Below, piece after piece: positions 49,399 to 57,059 of a stretch of DNA of 64,000 bases. Both the position numbers and the translations under genes were made by a program. The notes under the pieces were generated by a model, which saw only the letters and a program-made list of their open reading frames with translations, was not told the origin of the DNA and did not search any database. The first letter of the stretch is position 1. The number at the start of each line of letters is the position of its first letter. The stretch comes from Couchioplanes azureus (GTDB lineage Bacteria > Actinomycetota > Actinomycetes > Mycobacteriales > Micromonosporaceae). Where the stretch lies: NCBI RefSeq assembly GCF_014648355.1, contig NZ_BMQY01000002.1, positions 828,389 to 892,388 on the forward strand, given 5' to 3'.

Positions 49399-49516
49399 GT
49401 GCGGTTCTCCCTGCCGGTCCGGTGATGTGCCGTACCGGCTAACGCTAGCTCCGCCGGGCCTTATTCCCAATTCGGTGCGGCGAGATGTCGGACACCCACG
49501 GTCACCGGCGCCGCGG

Positions 49517-50629
49517 TCACCGGCTCCATTGCCCGGCGAGCCTCGCCCCGATCTCCCTCAGGCCGCGGGCCGGCTCGGCCAGCGCCCGCTCCTCGGAGCC
49601 GAAGTGCTCCAGCAGCGCGAACGTCTCGGTGACGCCGGCGTTGGCGGCCTCCCGGTAGCCCGTCTCGTTGCGGCCGGCGACCACCACGCACGGCAGGCCG
49701 CGGTCCCGGGCGGCGTTCGCGACGCCGGCGGCCACCTTGCCGCGCAGCGACTGGTGGTCGAAGGACCCCTCCCCCGTGATCACCAGGTCCGCCCGGTCGA
49801 GCTGCTCCTCCAGCCCGATGATCCGGGTGACGAGGTCGATACCGGACACCATCCGGGCGCCGAGGGCCAGCAGCGCGGCGCCGACCCCGCCCGCCGCCCC
49901 GGCACCCGGCATCGCCGCCAGGCCGTCGATCTCGAAGGCCCTTTCCAGGACGCCGGCGAAGTGCTCCAGCGCGGCGTCGAGGCGCAGCACGTCCTCCCTC
50001 GTGGCGCCCTTCTGGGGGCCGTAGACGTTGCTGGCGCCGTGCAGGCCGAGCAGCGGGTTGTCGACGTCGGTGGCCGCCACCAGGCGGACCTGGCGCAGGC
50101 GGGGCGGGCCCTCCAGGCGGTCGGCCGCGCCGAGGACGGCACCGCCGTACGGCAGCGCGTACCCGCCGGCGTCGACCGGCCCGGCGCCCAGCGCGGCCAG
50201 CATCCCGGCGCCGGCGTCGTTGACCGCGGAGCCGCCCAGGCCGACGACCACCTCGACCGCGCCCGCCTCGACCGCGGCGGTCAGCAGCAGGCCCAGCCCG
50301 TACGACGTGGCGGCGCCGGGGTCGAGCTCCTTGCGGGTGAGCAGGTGCAAGCCGCACGCCTGGGCGCTCTCCACGTACGCGGTGGCGCCCACGAGCAGGA
50401 CCTCGCCGCGCACCGGGCGCCCCAGCGGGTCGACGGTGGCCACCGGGACGCGCCGGCCGTCCAGGGCGCCGCCGACCACCTCCGTGAAGCCGGGACCGCC
50501 GTCGGAGAGGGGCCGCAGCACGCACTCGTCGCCCGGGGCCGTCTCGCGCCAGCCCTCGGCGACCGCGGCGGCCACCTCGGCGGCGCTGAGCGTTCCGGCG
50601 AACTTGTCGGGGCAGATGAGGACGCGCAC
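49517..50629 (-). CDS. Glycerate kinase
   Basis: This is a 370-residue kinase of the class II-type glycerate kinase family (GarK/GlxK). The opening VLICPDKFAGTLSAAEVAAAV, then LSDGGPGFTEV, GLGGSAVNDAGAGML and ITGEGSFDHQSLRGK are family blocks. It makes 2- or 3-phosphoglycerate from glycerate. The frame is open to 50803, but GTG 50629 begins exactly at the conserved VRVLICPDKF and sits 6 nt after TACTTT, so leaderless translation is likely. Mycobacteria have the same gene here (Rv2205c). Confidence 0.92.
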   Translation of the reverse strand: MRVLICPDKFAGTLSAAEVAAAVAEGWRETAPGDECVLRPLSDGGPGFTEVVGGALDGRRVPVATVDPLGRPVRGEVLLVGATAYVESAQACGLHLLTRKELDPGAATSYGLGLLLTAAVEAGAVEVVVGLGGSAVNDAGAGMLAALGAGPVDAGGYALPYGGAVLGAADRLEGPPRLRQVRLVAATDVDNPLLGLHGASNVYGPQKGATREDVLRLDAALEHFAGVLERAFEIDGLAAMPGAGAAGGVGAALLALGARMVSGIDLVTRIIGLEEQLDRADLVITGEGSFDHQSLRGKVAAGVANAARDRGLPCVVVAGRNETGYREAANAGVTETFALLEHFGSEERALAEPARGLREIGARLAGQWSR

Positions 50630-50635
50630 GAGGTG

Positions 50636-50641
50636 AAAGTA
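50636..50641 (-). promoter_or_regulatory. -10 element for leaderless glycerate kinase
   Basis: On the minus strand TACTTT ends 6 nt before GTG 50629. It lies back to back with the divergent small-protein promoter 25 bp away. Confidence 0.5.
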
Positions 50642-50665
50642 CAGGTTTCGCCCAGGCAGGCCGGG

Positions 50666-50671
50666 CAACCT
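50666..50671 (+). promoter_or_regulatory. -10 candidate for the 49-residue basic protein
   Basis: CAACCT ends 7 nt before ATG 50679, matching the xANNNT pattern without a ribosome binding site. Confidence 0.35.
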
Positions 50672-50678
50672 TGTCTCC

Positions 50679-50828
50679 ATGCCGACCCTCATGCAGCGCG
50701 TGCAGAAGTTCCTCCGCAGCCCCCAGGGGCAGCGCCTCATCCAGGAGGGCCAGCGCCAGCTCGCCAAGCCCGAGAACCGGGCCAGGCTGCGGCAGCTGGT
50801 CACCCGGCTGCAGAACCGCCGCCGCTAG
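50679..50828 (+). CDS. Small basic 49-residue protein
   Basis: This short gene encodes 49 residues, very rich in Arg, Gln and Leu (QRVQKFLRSPQGQRLIQEGQ, then ENRARLRQLVTRLQNRRR). It forms an almost continuous basic amphipathic helix. Similar small proteins with a conserved RSPQGRRL-type core lie at this place, between glycerate kinase and nadA, in Streptomyces as I recall. The protein has no recognised domain; binding to nucleic acid or membrane is a guess from charge. It ends 59 nt before the nadA start. Confidence 0.7.
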   Translation: MPTLMQRVQKFLRSPQGQRLIQEGQRQLAKPENRARLRQLVTRLQNRRR

Positions 50829-50875
50829 TGGTCCACAACACCGCCTCGGGCCCCTGACAGGCGGCGGGGTTGTGG

Positions 50876-50881
50876 AACCAT
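50876..50881 (+). promoter_or_regulatory. Weak -10 candidate deciding the nadA start
   Basis: AACCAT ends 6 nt before GTG 50888. It is the weakest member of the leaderless set, and no alternative ribosome binding site is present. Confidence 0.3.
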
Positions 50882-50887
50882 GGTCTT

Positions 50888-52093
50888 GTGACGTCGACCT
50901 GGACCGAACCCTCGAACACCCCGCTCGCGCTGCTGCTGCTCGGCAAGGGCACCGACCCGGCCAGTGAGCGCGGCGTCGACTGCCCCGGGGACCTCCCCGC
51001 GCCGAGCGACCCCGACCTGGTCGCCCGGGCCGCCGCCGCCAAGGCCGCGCTCGGCGACCGCGTCTTCGTGCTGGGCCACCACTACCAGCGCGACGAGGTC
51101 ATCCAGTTCGCCGATGTCACCGGCGACTCCTTCAAGCTGGCCCGCGAGGCGGCCGCCCGGCCCAGCGCCGAGTTCATCGTCTTCTGCGGCGTGCACTTCA
51201 TGGCCGAGAGCGCCGACATCCTCACCACCGACGCGCAGCGGGTCGTCCTGCCCGACCTGGCGGCCGGCTGCTCGATGGCCGACATGGCCGTGCTGGGCCA
51301 GGTCGAGACGGCCTGGGACCACTTCACCGAGCTCGGCATCGCGGACGAGCCTGCCCGCGGCGGAAAACAAAAAGGGAAAAACGGGATAGTCCCGGTCACC
51401 TACATGAACAGCTCGGCGGACATCAAGGGCTTCGTCGGCCGCAACGGCGGCGTGGTGTGCACGTCCTCCAACGCCAAGCGCGCCCTGACCTGGGCCTTCG
51501 AGCAGGGTCAGAAGGTGTTCTTCCTGCCCGACCAGCACCTGGGCCGCAACACCGCGGTGCTGGAGATGGGCTTCTCCCTCGACGACTGCGTGCTCTACGA
51601 CCCGCACAAGCCGCACGGCGGGCTCACGCCGGAGCAGCTGCGCGACGCCAAGATGATCCTGTGGCGCGGGCACTGCTCGGTGCACGGCCGCTTCACGATC
51701 GACAGCGTCCGCGAGGTCCGCGAGCGGGTGCCCGGCGTCACCGTCCTGGTCCACCCGGAGTGCCGCCACGACGTCGTGCGCGCGGCCGACATGGTCGGCT
51801 CGACCGAATACATCATCAAGGCGCTGGAGGCCGCGCCCGCCGGCTCGGCCTGGGCGGTCGGCACGGAGCTCAACCTGGTCCGCCGGCTGGCCCTGGCCCA
51901 CCCGGACAAGCAGATCATGTTCCTCGACAAGACGGTCTGCTACTGCTCCACCATGAACCGCATCGACCTGCCGCACCTGGTGTGGGCGCTGGAGGAGCTC
52001 GTGGCGGGCCGCGTGCCCAACCAGATCACGGTCGACGAGGACACCGCGAAGTTCGCCCGGATCGCCCTCGATCAGATGCTGGCGCTCCCTTAG
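50888..52093 (+). CDS. nadA: Quinolinate synthase A
   Basis: This is a 401-residue 4Fe-4S enzyme that condenses iminoaspartate with dihydroxyacetone phosphate to quinolinate in NAD synthesis. Three conserved cysteines bind the cluster (VFCGVHFMAESAD, HPECRHDVV, KTVCYCSTMNRID). LGHHYQRDEVIQFAD and WRGHCSVHGRF are also diagnostic. An unusual lysine-rich insertion (GGKQKGKNG) written in A-rich codons interrupts the stretch before VPVTYMNSSAD, where other actinomycetes read straight through. A classic Rho-independent terminator follows. Confidence 0.96.
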   Translation: MTSTWTEPSNTPLALLLLGKGTDPASERGVDCPGDLPAPSDPDLVARAAAAKAALGDRVFVLGHHYQRDEVIQFADVTGDSFKLAREAAARPSAEFIVFCGVHFMAESADILTTDAQRVVLPDLAAGCSMADMAVLGQVETAWDHFTELGIADEPARGGKQKGKNGIVPVTYMNSSADIKGFVGRNGGVVCTSSNAKRALTWAFEQGQKVFFLPDQHLGRNTAVLEMGFSLDDCVLYDPHKPHGGLTPEQLRDAKMILWRGHCSVHGRFTIDSVREVRERVPGVTVLVHPECRHDVVRAADMVGSTEYIIKALEAAPAGSAWAVGTELNLVRRLALAHPDKQIMFLDKTVCYCSTMNRIDLPHLVWALEELVAGRVPNQITVDEDTAKFARIALDQMLALP

Positions 52094-52111
52094 TCCGTCA
52101 CACTCAGTAAC

Positions 52112-52144
52112 CAACGGCGAGCCCTGTGCTCGCCGTTGTCTTTT
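52112..52144 (+). terminator. Rho-independent terminator after nadA
   Basis: A 10-bp stem (52112-52121 with 52129-52138) closes a 7-nt loop and is followed by a T-rich run (TCTTTTTG). It is the only textbook U-tract terminator in the window. Confidence 0.9.
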
Positions 52145-52192
52145 TGTTGCCTTAATCATCCGGTATTCGTGCCACCTTGAGCGGTGTGATGA

Positions 52193-52221
52193 TTTCTGCA
52201 ACGGTCACGCAGCGCTATGCT
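52193..52221 (+). promoter_or_regulatory. Promoter candidate for murA
   Basis: TTTCTG (52193-52198), 17 nt, and TATGCT (52216-52221) form a sigma-70-like pair, about 87 nt before the murA TTG. Confidence 0.45.
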
Positions 52222-52307
52222 GCCCGGGCGGCTGCGCCGGGATCCACGACCAGGCGCAGCACCAAGTCCCGCTCCGGACGCCCCCGCGTCCGACACTGGA
52301 GGTTGCG

Positions 52308-53663
52308 TTGACCGACGACGTCCTGGCCGTACACGGCGGTGCGCCGCTGCACGGGCAGATCCGGGTCCGAGGCGCCAAGAACCTGGTCTCCAAGGCCATG
52401 GTCGCCGCCCTGCTGGGCGAGTCCCCGAGCCGGCTCTACGACGTCCCGCGCATCCGCGACGTCGAGGTCGTCCGCGGCCTGCTCGGCCTGCACGGCGTCA
52501 AGGTGACCGACGGTGCCGAGGACGGCGAGCTGGTCATGGACCCCACGAACGTGGAGAGCGCCAGCAGCGACGAGATCAACGTGCACGCCGGCTCCTCCCG
52601 GATCCCGATCCTGTTCTGCGGCCCCCTGCTGCACCGGCTCGGGCACGCGTTCATCCCCGACCTCGGCGGCTGCCACATCGGCCCGCGCCCGATCGACTTC
52701 CACATCCAGGCGCTGCGCCAGTTCGGCGCCGTCGTCGACAAGACGCCCGAGGGCATGCACCTGACCGCGCCCAACGGGCTGCACGGCACCAAGCTGGAGC
52801 TGCCGTACCCCAGCGTCGGCGCGACCGAGCAGGTGCTGCTCACCGCGGTCCGCGCCGAGGGCGTGACCGAGCTGCGCAACGCCGCCATCGAGCCGGAGAT
52901 CGTCGACCTCATCTGCGTGCTGCAGAAGATGGGCGCGATCATCACCGTGCACACCGACCGGGTCATCGAGATCCTGGGCGTGCCGAGGCTGGGCGGCTAC
53001 CACCACAAGCCGATCCCGGACCGGATCGAGGCGGCCAGCTGGGCCGCCGCCGCCCTCGCCACCCGCGGCGAGATCGAGGTGCTCGGCGCCCAGCAGGCCG
53101 ACATGATGACGTTCCTGAACGTCTTCCGCTCCATCGGCGGCCAGTTCGAGGTCACCGACCCCCGGGTGACGCGGCCCGGCGTGCAGGGCGTCGAGGGCGG
53201 CATCAAGTTCTGGCACCCGGGCGGCGAGCTGCAGGCCGTGGCGCTGGAGACCGACGTGCACCCCGGGTTCATGACCGACTGGCAGCAGCCGCTGGTGGTC
53301 GCGCTGACCCAGGCCCGCGGCCTGTCGATCATGCACGAGACCGTCTACGAGCAGCGGCTGGGCTACACCGAGGCGCTCAACTCGATGGGCGCGACGATCC
53401 AGGTCTACCGCGACTGCCTCGGCGGCACCCCCTGCCGTTTCGGCCGGCGCAACTTCATCCACTCCGCCGTGGTCGCCGGCCCCAGCAAGCTGCACGCGGC
53501 CGACCTGGTCATCCCGGACCTGCGCGCGGGCTTCAGCCACCTGATCGCGGCCCTCGCCGCCGAGGGCACCTCCCGGGTGTACGGCGTCGACCTGATCAAC
53601 CGCGGCTACGAGGACTTCGAGGGCAAGCTCGCCGCCCTGGGCGCGCAGACCGAACGCCTCTGA
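52308..53663 (+). CDS. murA: UDP-N-acetylglucosamine 1-carboxyvinyltransferase
   Basis: This 451-residue enzyme catalyses the first committed step of peptidoglycan synthesis, adding enolpyruvate from PEP to UDP-GlcNAc. It matches the Streptomyces MurA form. The N-terminal RGAKNLVSKAM loop with the catalytic Lys-Asn and the active-site Cys122 in GGCHIGPRPIDFH are present; this Cys is the fosfomycin target. TTG 52308 has GGAGG 6 nt upstream. The DUF3043 gene follows, after about 90 nt and its own promoter. Confidence 0.95.
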   Translation: MTDDVLAVHGGAPLHGQIRVRGAKNLVSKAMVAALLGESPSRLYDVPRIRDVEVVRGLLGLHGVKVTDGAEDGELVMDPTNVESASSDEINVHAGSSRIPILFCGPLLHRLGHAFIPDLGGCHIGPRPIDFHIQALRQFGAVVDKTPEGMHLTAPNGLHGTKLELPYPSVGATEQVLLTAVRAEGVTELRNAAIEPEIVDLICVLQKMGAIITVHTDRVIEILGVPRLGGYHHKPIPDRIEAASWAAAALATRGEIEVLGAQQADMMTFLNVFRSIGGQFEVTDPRVTRPGVQGVEGGIKFWHPGGELQAVALETDVHPGFMTDWQQPLVVALTQARGLSIMHETVYEQRLGYTEALNSMGATIQVYRDCLGGTPCRFGRRNFIHSAVVAGPSKLHAADLVIPDLRAGFSHLIAALAAEGTSRVYGVDLINRGYEDFEGKLAALGAQTERL

Positions 53664-53739
53664 GCGTCATCACGCGCATACGCCGCGTCGCTGATCCGTG
53701 GATCGGCGGCGCGGTTTCGGCTTTCCGGCGGCGCTTGGC

Positions 53740-53745
53740 TACTCT
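53740..53745 (+). promoter_or_regulatory. -10 element for the leaderless DUF3043 gene
   Basis: TACTCT ends 6 nt before GTG 53752, with no ribosome binding site. Confidence 0.5.
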
Positions 53746-53751
53746 GCTGGG

Positions 53752-54378
53752 GTGCCCTCGCTGTTTCGCCGAAAGTCCACCGATCTCGTCGCCGACGCCG
53801 TCGAGGAGGTGACGCCCGAGCCCGCCGCACCGCGGCCCAAGGGCTACACACCTTCCAAGAAGGAGCTCGGGCTGCAGACGCCCAAGCGGCAGAGTGTCCA
53901 GCGGCGGCACGACGCGGTGCAGGCCCCGGCGAACCGCCGCGAGGCCTACAAGCAGATGCGGGAGCGTCAGCGCGCCGAGCGCGCGGAGGCGTCGGCCGGC
54001 ATGCGGGCCGGCGACGAGCGCTACCTGCTCGCCCGCGACCGGGGGCCGGAGCGCGCCCTCGTCCGCGCCATCGTCGACTCCCGCCGTACGGCCGGCACCT
54101 GGTTCTTCGTCGGCGCGATCATCGTGTTCATCGGCTCGACCGGCACCATGCCGATGGCCGTGCGGCTCGGCTCCAACCTGCTCTGGGCCGTCCTGGCGAT
54201 CACCGTGATCATCGACAGCTTCCTGATCTCGCGCCGGATCAAGAAGCTGGTGACCGAGCGCTTCCCGAACACGACCCAGCGGATGGGCTCGCTCTACCTC
54301 TACGGCATCATGCGCGGCCTCACGTTCCGCCGCATGCGAGTCCCGAAGCCGCAGGTCGAGCTCGGCGACAAGGTCTGA
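53752..54378 (+). CDS. DUF3043 membrane protein
   Basis: This is a 208-residue actinobacterial protein of unknown function. A basic, Pro-rich N-terminal region (GYTPSKKELGLQTPKRQS, then RREAYKQMRERQRAERAEA) precedes two membrane helices (TWFFVGAIIVFIGSTGTM and NLLWAVLAITVIIDSFLIS) and a basic C-terminus (RRIKKLVTERFP). Mycobacteria keep a homologue after the glycerate kinase gene. The upstream frame to 53698 has no start signal; GTG 53752 has a -10 element. It converges with azlD across a palindrome. Confidence 0.88.
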   Translation: MPSLFRRKSTDLVADAVEEVTPEPAAPRPKGYTPSKKELGLQTPKRQSVQRRHDAVQAPANRREAYKQMRERQRAERAEASAGMRAGDERYLLARDRGPERALVRAIVDSRRTAGTWFFVGAIIVFIGSTGTMPMAVRLGSNLLWAVLAITVIIDSFLISRRIKKLVTERFPNTTQRMGSLYLYGIMRGLTFRRMRVPKPQVELGDKV

Positions 54379-54410
54379 GCCGCCGGCCTCGCTCGGCTCA
54401 CCCCCTTCCA

Positions 54411-54432
54411 TCCGCGGACGGCCGTCCGCGGA
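54411..54432. terminator. 22-nt perfect palindrome between convergent genes
   Basis: The 22 nt from 54411 to 54432 are a perfect inverted repeat between the stops of the DUF3043 gene and azlD. Confidence 0.6.
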
Positions 54433-54449
54433 CCCGGCCGGCGGGCCGG

Positions 54450-54758
54450 CTAGGGCACGCCGGCCAGCCGCAGCAGGGCCGCGGTGAGCGCGGCGGCCAG
54501 GACCACCACGACGAAGGGCGCGCGGCGCCAGGCCAGCAGGGCGCCGACGGCCACCCCGGCCGGGCGGGCCACGCCCGCGAACGTGGCCCCCTCCATCAGG
54601 GCCGCGGTGCCGGCCAGGGCCGCCAGCAGGGTCGCGGCGGCCATCGGGAGCAGCCGCTGGAGCCGGTCGGAGAGCTCCAGCCGGTCGCGCAGCAGGACCC
54701 CGCTCAACCGCATGACGTACGTGCCCAGCGCCAGCACGGCGATCGACGCGATCAGCAC
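54450..54758 (-). CDS. azlD: Branched-chain amino acid exporter small subunit
   Basis: This is a 102-residue, four-helix AzlD-family subunit. It begins LIASIAVLALGTYVMRLSGV and ends VVVVLAAALTAALLRLAG. It works with AzlC to export branched-chain amino acids or analogues. Its GTG start at 54758 lies inside the last codons of azlC (7-nt overlap), preceded by GGAGG, so the two are translationally coupled. The longer frame to 55466 reads through azlC out of frame. Confidence 0.88.
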   Translation of the reverse strand: MLIASIAVLALGTYVMRLSGVLLRDRLELSDRLQRLLPMAAATLLAALAGTAALMEGATFAGVARPAGVAVGALLAWRRAPFVVVVLAAALTAALLRLAGVP

Positions 54759-55459
54759 GGCACCTCCTCCTTGCGCACCTTCCCGGGAGCTCGCCGGCGG
54801 GGGCCGAGGACGGCGAGGAGGCCCAGGAGCGCGCACAACACCGGCAGTCCCGCCGGGAGAACCGGGGTGAGCAGCACCGCCACCGCAGCCCCGGCGAGGG
54901 CGGCGGTGCGGGTCGCCCGGTCGCGCAGCGACGGCAGGATCAGGGCGATGAGCCCGGCCGGGAAGGCCGCGTCGAGGCCCAGCGCGGCCGGGTCGCCGGT
55001 GGCGCCGCCGAGCAGGACGCCCAGCGCGGTGCCGGCGTTCCACGAGGTGAACAACGTGACGCCGATCAGCCGGTAGGTGCGCCGCCGCCGGGCCGGATCC
55101 TGCTCGCGCAGCGTGAAGGCCACCACCTCGTCGGTCATCAGATGGCTGCCGACGAGCCGGTCGCGCCACCGGGCGCCGACCGTGCCGGCGACCGCCAGAC
55201 CGAACGGCAGGTGGCGGGCGTTGAGCAGCAGGCCGGCGAGGACGGCCGCCACCGGGTTGCCCGCCGCGATGAGACCGACGGCGAGGAACTGCGAACCCCC
55301 GGCGAACACCGCGGCCGACATGGCGAAGGGCACCCAGGACGGCAGCCCGTACGCGATCGCGATGGCCCCGAACGACGCGCCCACCGCGACCATCGCGGCG
55401 GCGATCGCGGCCGCGTCCCGCAGCAGAGCGCGGTCCGGTGTTCGGGAAGTCGTACGCAT
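54752..55459 (-). CDS. azlC: Branched-chain amino acid exporter large subunit
   Basis: This is a 235-residue membrane protein with about six helices. The family core is clear: GASFGAIAIAYGLPSWVPFAMSA-type first region, VFAGGSQFLAVGLIAAG, LLLNARHLPFGLAVA, and the HLMTDEVVAF loop. It forms the channel of the AzlCD exporter. The ATG has no ribosome binding site; TATTTT on the minus strand ends 5 nt before it. The divergent XRE-cupin regulator and two inverted repeats lie in the 67-nt intergenic gap. Confidence 0.9.
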   Translation of the reverse strand: MRTTSRTPDRALLRDAAAIAAAMVAVGASFGAIAIAYGLPSWVPFAMSAAVFAGGSQFLAVGLIAAGNPVAAVLAGLLLNARHLPFGLAVAGTVGARWRDRLVGSHLMTDEVVAFTLREQDPARRRRTYRLIGVTLFTSWNAGTALGVLLGGATGDPAALGLDAAFPAGLIALILPSLRDRATRTAALAGAAVAVLLTPVLPAGLPVLCALLGLLAVLGPRRRAPGKVRKEEVPC

Positions 55460-55460
55460 G

Positions 55461-55504
55461 GTTCAAAATAATGAACGAAGTGCCCGCCGTTCGTCAAACC
55501 GAAC
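55461..55504. promoter_or_regulatory. Pair of inverted-repeat operators between azlC and the XRE regulator
   Basis: Two 16-nt sites share one design: GTTCA-N6-TGAAC (55461-55476) and GTTCG-N6-CGAAC (55489-55504), centres 28 nt apart. The first covers the azlC -10 region. The divergent regulator probably binds both. Confidence 0.65.
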
Positions 55505-55526
55505 GAAACGACCGATGGAGCGAACC

Positions 55527-56084
55527 ATGTCCCAGCCGGCTCCGCCGCTCGCCACCATCGCCGCCGCCCTGCGCCGCGAGCGGGAACGCGCCGGCATCTC
55601 CCTCGCCGAGCTCGCGCGCCGGGCCGGGCTCGCCAAGTCGACGCTGTCGCAGCTGGAGAACGGCAGCGGCAACCCGAGCATCGAGACGCTGTGGTCGCTG
55701 GGCGTCGCGCTGGGCGTGCCCTTCAGCCGGCTCGTCGAACCTCCGGCGCCCACCGTCCGCGTCGTGCGCGCGAACGACCAGGTCCGGCTCCGCGCCGACC
55801 AGGCCGACTTCGCCGCCAGCCTGCTCGCGGCCGGCTCCACCCACGCCCGGCGCGACCTCTACGTCCTGGAGCTGGAGCCCGGCCAGCCCCGGCAGGCCGA
55901 GGCACACATCCCGGGCAGCGTCGAACACGTGGTGGTGGCGGCCGGACGGCTCAGCGCCGGCCCGGTGGGCGAACTCGTCGACCTCGGGCCCGGCGACTAC
56001 GTGGCCTTCCCCGGCGACGTCCCGCACCACTACGAGGCCCTGGCGCCGGGCACGTGGGCGGTGCTGCTGATGGAACACCGCTGA
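55527..56084 (+). CDS. XRE-cupin transcription regulator
   Basis: This is a 185-residue regulator. The N-terminal helix-turn-helix (ISLAELARRAGLAKSTLSQLENG) is followed by GNPSIETLWSLGVALGVPFSRLV, then a C-terminal cupin beta-barrel (VLELEPGQPRQAEAH, PGSVEHVVVAAG, GPGDYVAFPGDVPHHYEAL) that should bind a small ligand. Such proteins commonly control divergent transporter genes, and here azlCD is the obvious target. ATG 55527 has GGAG 6 nt upstream; an in-frame ATG lies 12 nt earlier. Confidence 0.92.
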   Translation: MSQPAPPLATIAAALRRERERAGISLAELARRAGLAKSTLSQLENGSGNPSIETLWSLGVALGVPFSRLVEPPAPTVRVVRANDQVRLRADQADFAASLLAAGSTHARRDLYVLELEPGQPRQAEAHIPGSVEHVVVAAGRLSAGPVGELVDLGPGDYVAFPGDVPHHYEALAPGTWAVLLMEHR

Positions 56085-56111
56085 CCGGCACCGCCCCGGC
56101 GGCCGACGGCG

Positions 56112-57059
56112 CTACGACCGGTAGAGCCGCGCGACGACGTCCTCGATGTCCGGCTCGACGAGCGACAGGTCGCGCACCGACGCCAGGGCGGTCAGCTCAC
56201 CCACCACCGCCCCCGCCGACGAGGACAGCAGGTCGAACGACGCCCGGTGGCCGTCCGCCTCGAGCGACACCAGCTCCGCGCCGGGCACGGTGAAGCCCGG
56301 CCGCAGCGGCACGTCCAGGTCCGCGACCAGGCGGCGGCGCGAGCCGTACCGGGAATGCAAGGCCTCGATCGTCCCGTCGTGCACCACCCGGCCGTGGTCG
56401 ATCACCACCAGCCGCCGGCACAACCGCTCGATGTCGGCGAGGTCGTGCGTCGTCAGCACCAGCGTCACCGCGCCGGTGGCGCCGAGCTCGGCGAGGAACG
56501 AGCGGACCGCCTGCTTGCTGACCACGTCCAGCCCGATCGTCGGCTCGTCCAGGAACAGCACCGACGGCCCGTGCAGCAGGGCGGCGGTCAGCTCGCCGCG
56601 CATCCGCTGGCCCAGCGACAACTGCCGCACCGGCGTGTCCAGGAACCCGTCCAGCTCCAGCAGCGCCCGGCAGCGGCGCAGCCGGGCGGCGTGCGCGTCC
56701 GCGGGCACCCGGTAGACGTGGCGCAGCAGCGCGAACGAGTCGCGCAGCGGCAGGTCCCACCAGAGCTGGGAACGCTGCCCGAAGACCACGCCGATGCGGA
56801 GCGCGAGGCGCGTGCGCTGCGGCACCGGGGTCAGCCCGCAGACCGACACCGCGCCCGCCGACGGGGCCAGCACCCCGGTCAGCATCTTCAGCGTCGTCGA
56901 CTTGCCGGCGCCGTTCGGGCCGATGTAGCCGACCATCTCACCCTCGGCGATGGTCAGGTCGATGCCGTCCACGGCGGTCACCGTCCGCTTCTCACGGCGC
57001 AGCACACCCTTGCGGACGCGTACGGTGAAATCCTTGCGCAGACCCTGCATCTCGATCAT
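56112..57059 (-). CDS. ABC-2 type exporter ATPase
   Basis: This 315-residue ATPase has Walker A GPNGAGKSTTLK, a signature region LSLGQRMRGEL, Walker B SVLFLDEPTIGLD and the switch His in TTHDLADIE. The extended first strand (RKDFTVRVRKGVLRREKRTV) is typical of a subgroup that pairs with DUF990-type ABC-2 permeases. The C-terminal extra domain (LDVPLRPGFTVPGAELV onward) is a regulatory addition. ATG 57059 overlaps the stop of the permease gene as ATGA, so the three-gene operon is translated as one unit. Confidence 0.93.
   Translation of the reverse strand: MIEMQGLRKDFTVRVRKGVLRREKRTVTAVDGIDLTIAEGEMVGYIGPNGAGKSTTLKMLTGVLAPSAGAVSVCGLTPVPQRTRLALRIGVVFGQRSQLWWDLPLRDSFALLRHVYRVPADAHAARLRRCRALLELDGFLDTPVRQLSLGQRMRGELTAALLHGPSVLFLDEPTIGLDVVSKQAVRSFLAELGATGAVTLVLTTHDLADIERLCRRLVVIDHGRVVHDGTIEALHSRYGSRRRLVADLDVPLRPGFTVPGAELVSLEADGHRASFDLLSSSAGAVVGELTALASVRDLSLVEPDIEDVVARLYRS

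Noticed and set aside
51354-51396. A canonical -1 frameshift site in the A-rich nadA segment
   Set aside because: No X-XXY-YYZ heptamer is in phase with the zero frame, and the reading frame is complete without any shift.
54450-55466. A single 338-residue transporter
   Set aside because: AzlC and AzlD are separate genes in different frames with a 7-nt overlap; the long frame mixes a shadow of azlC with the real azlD.
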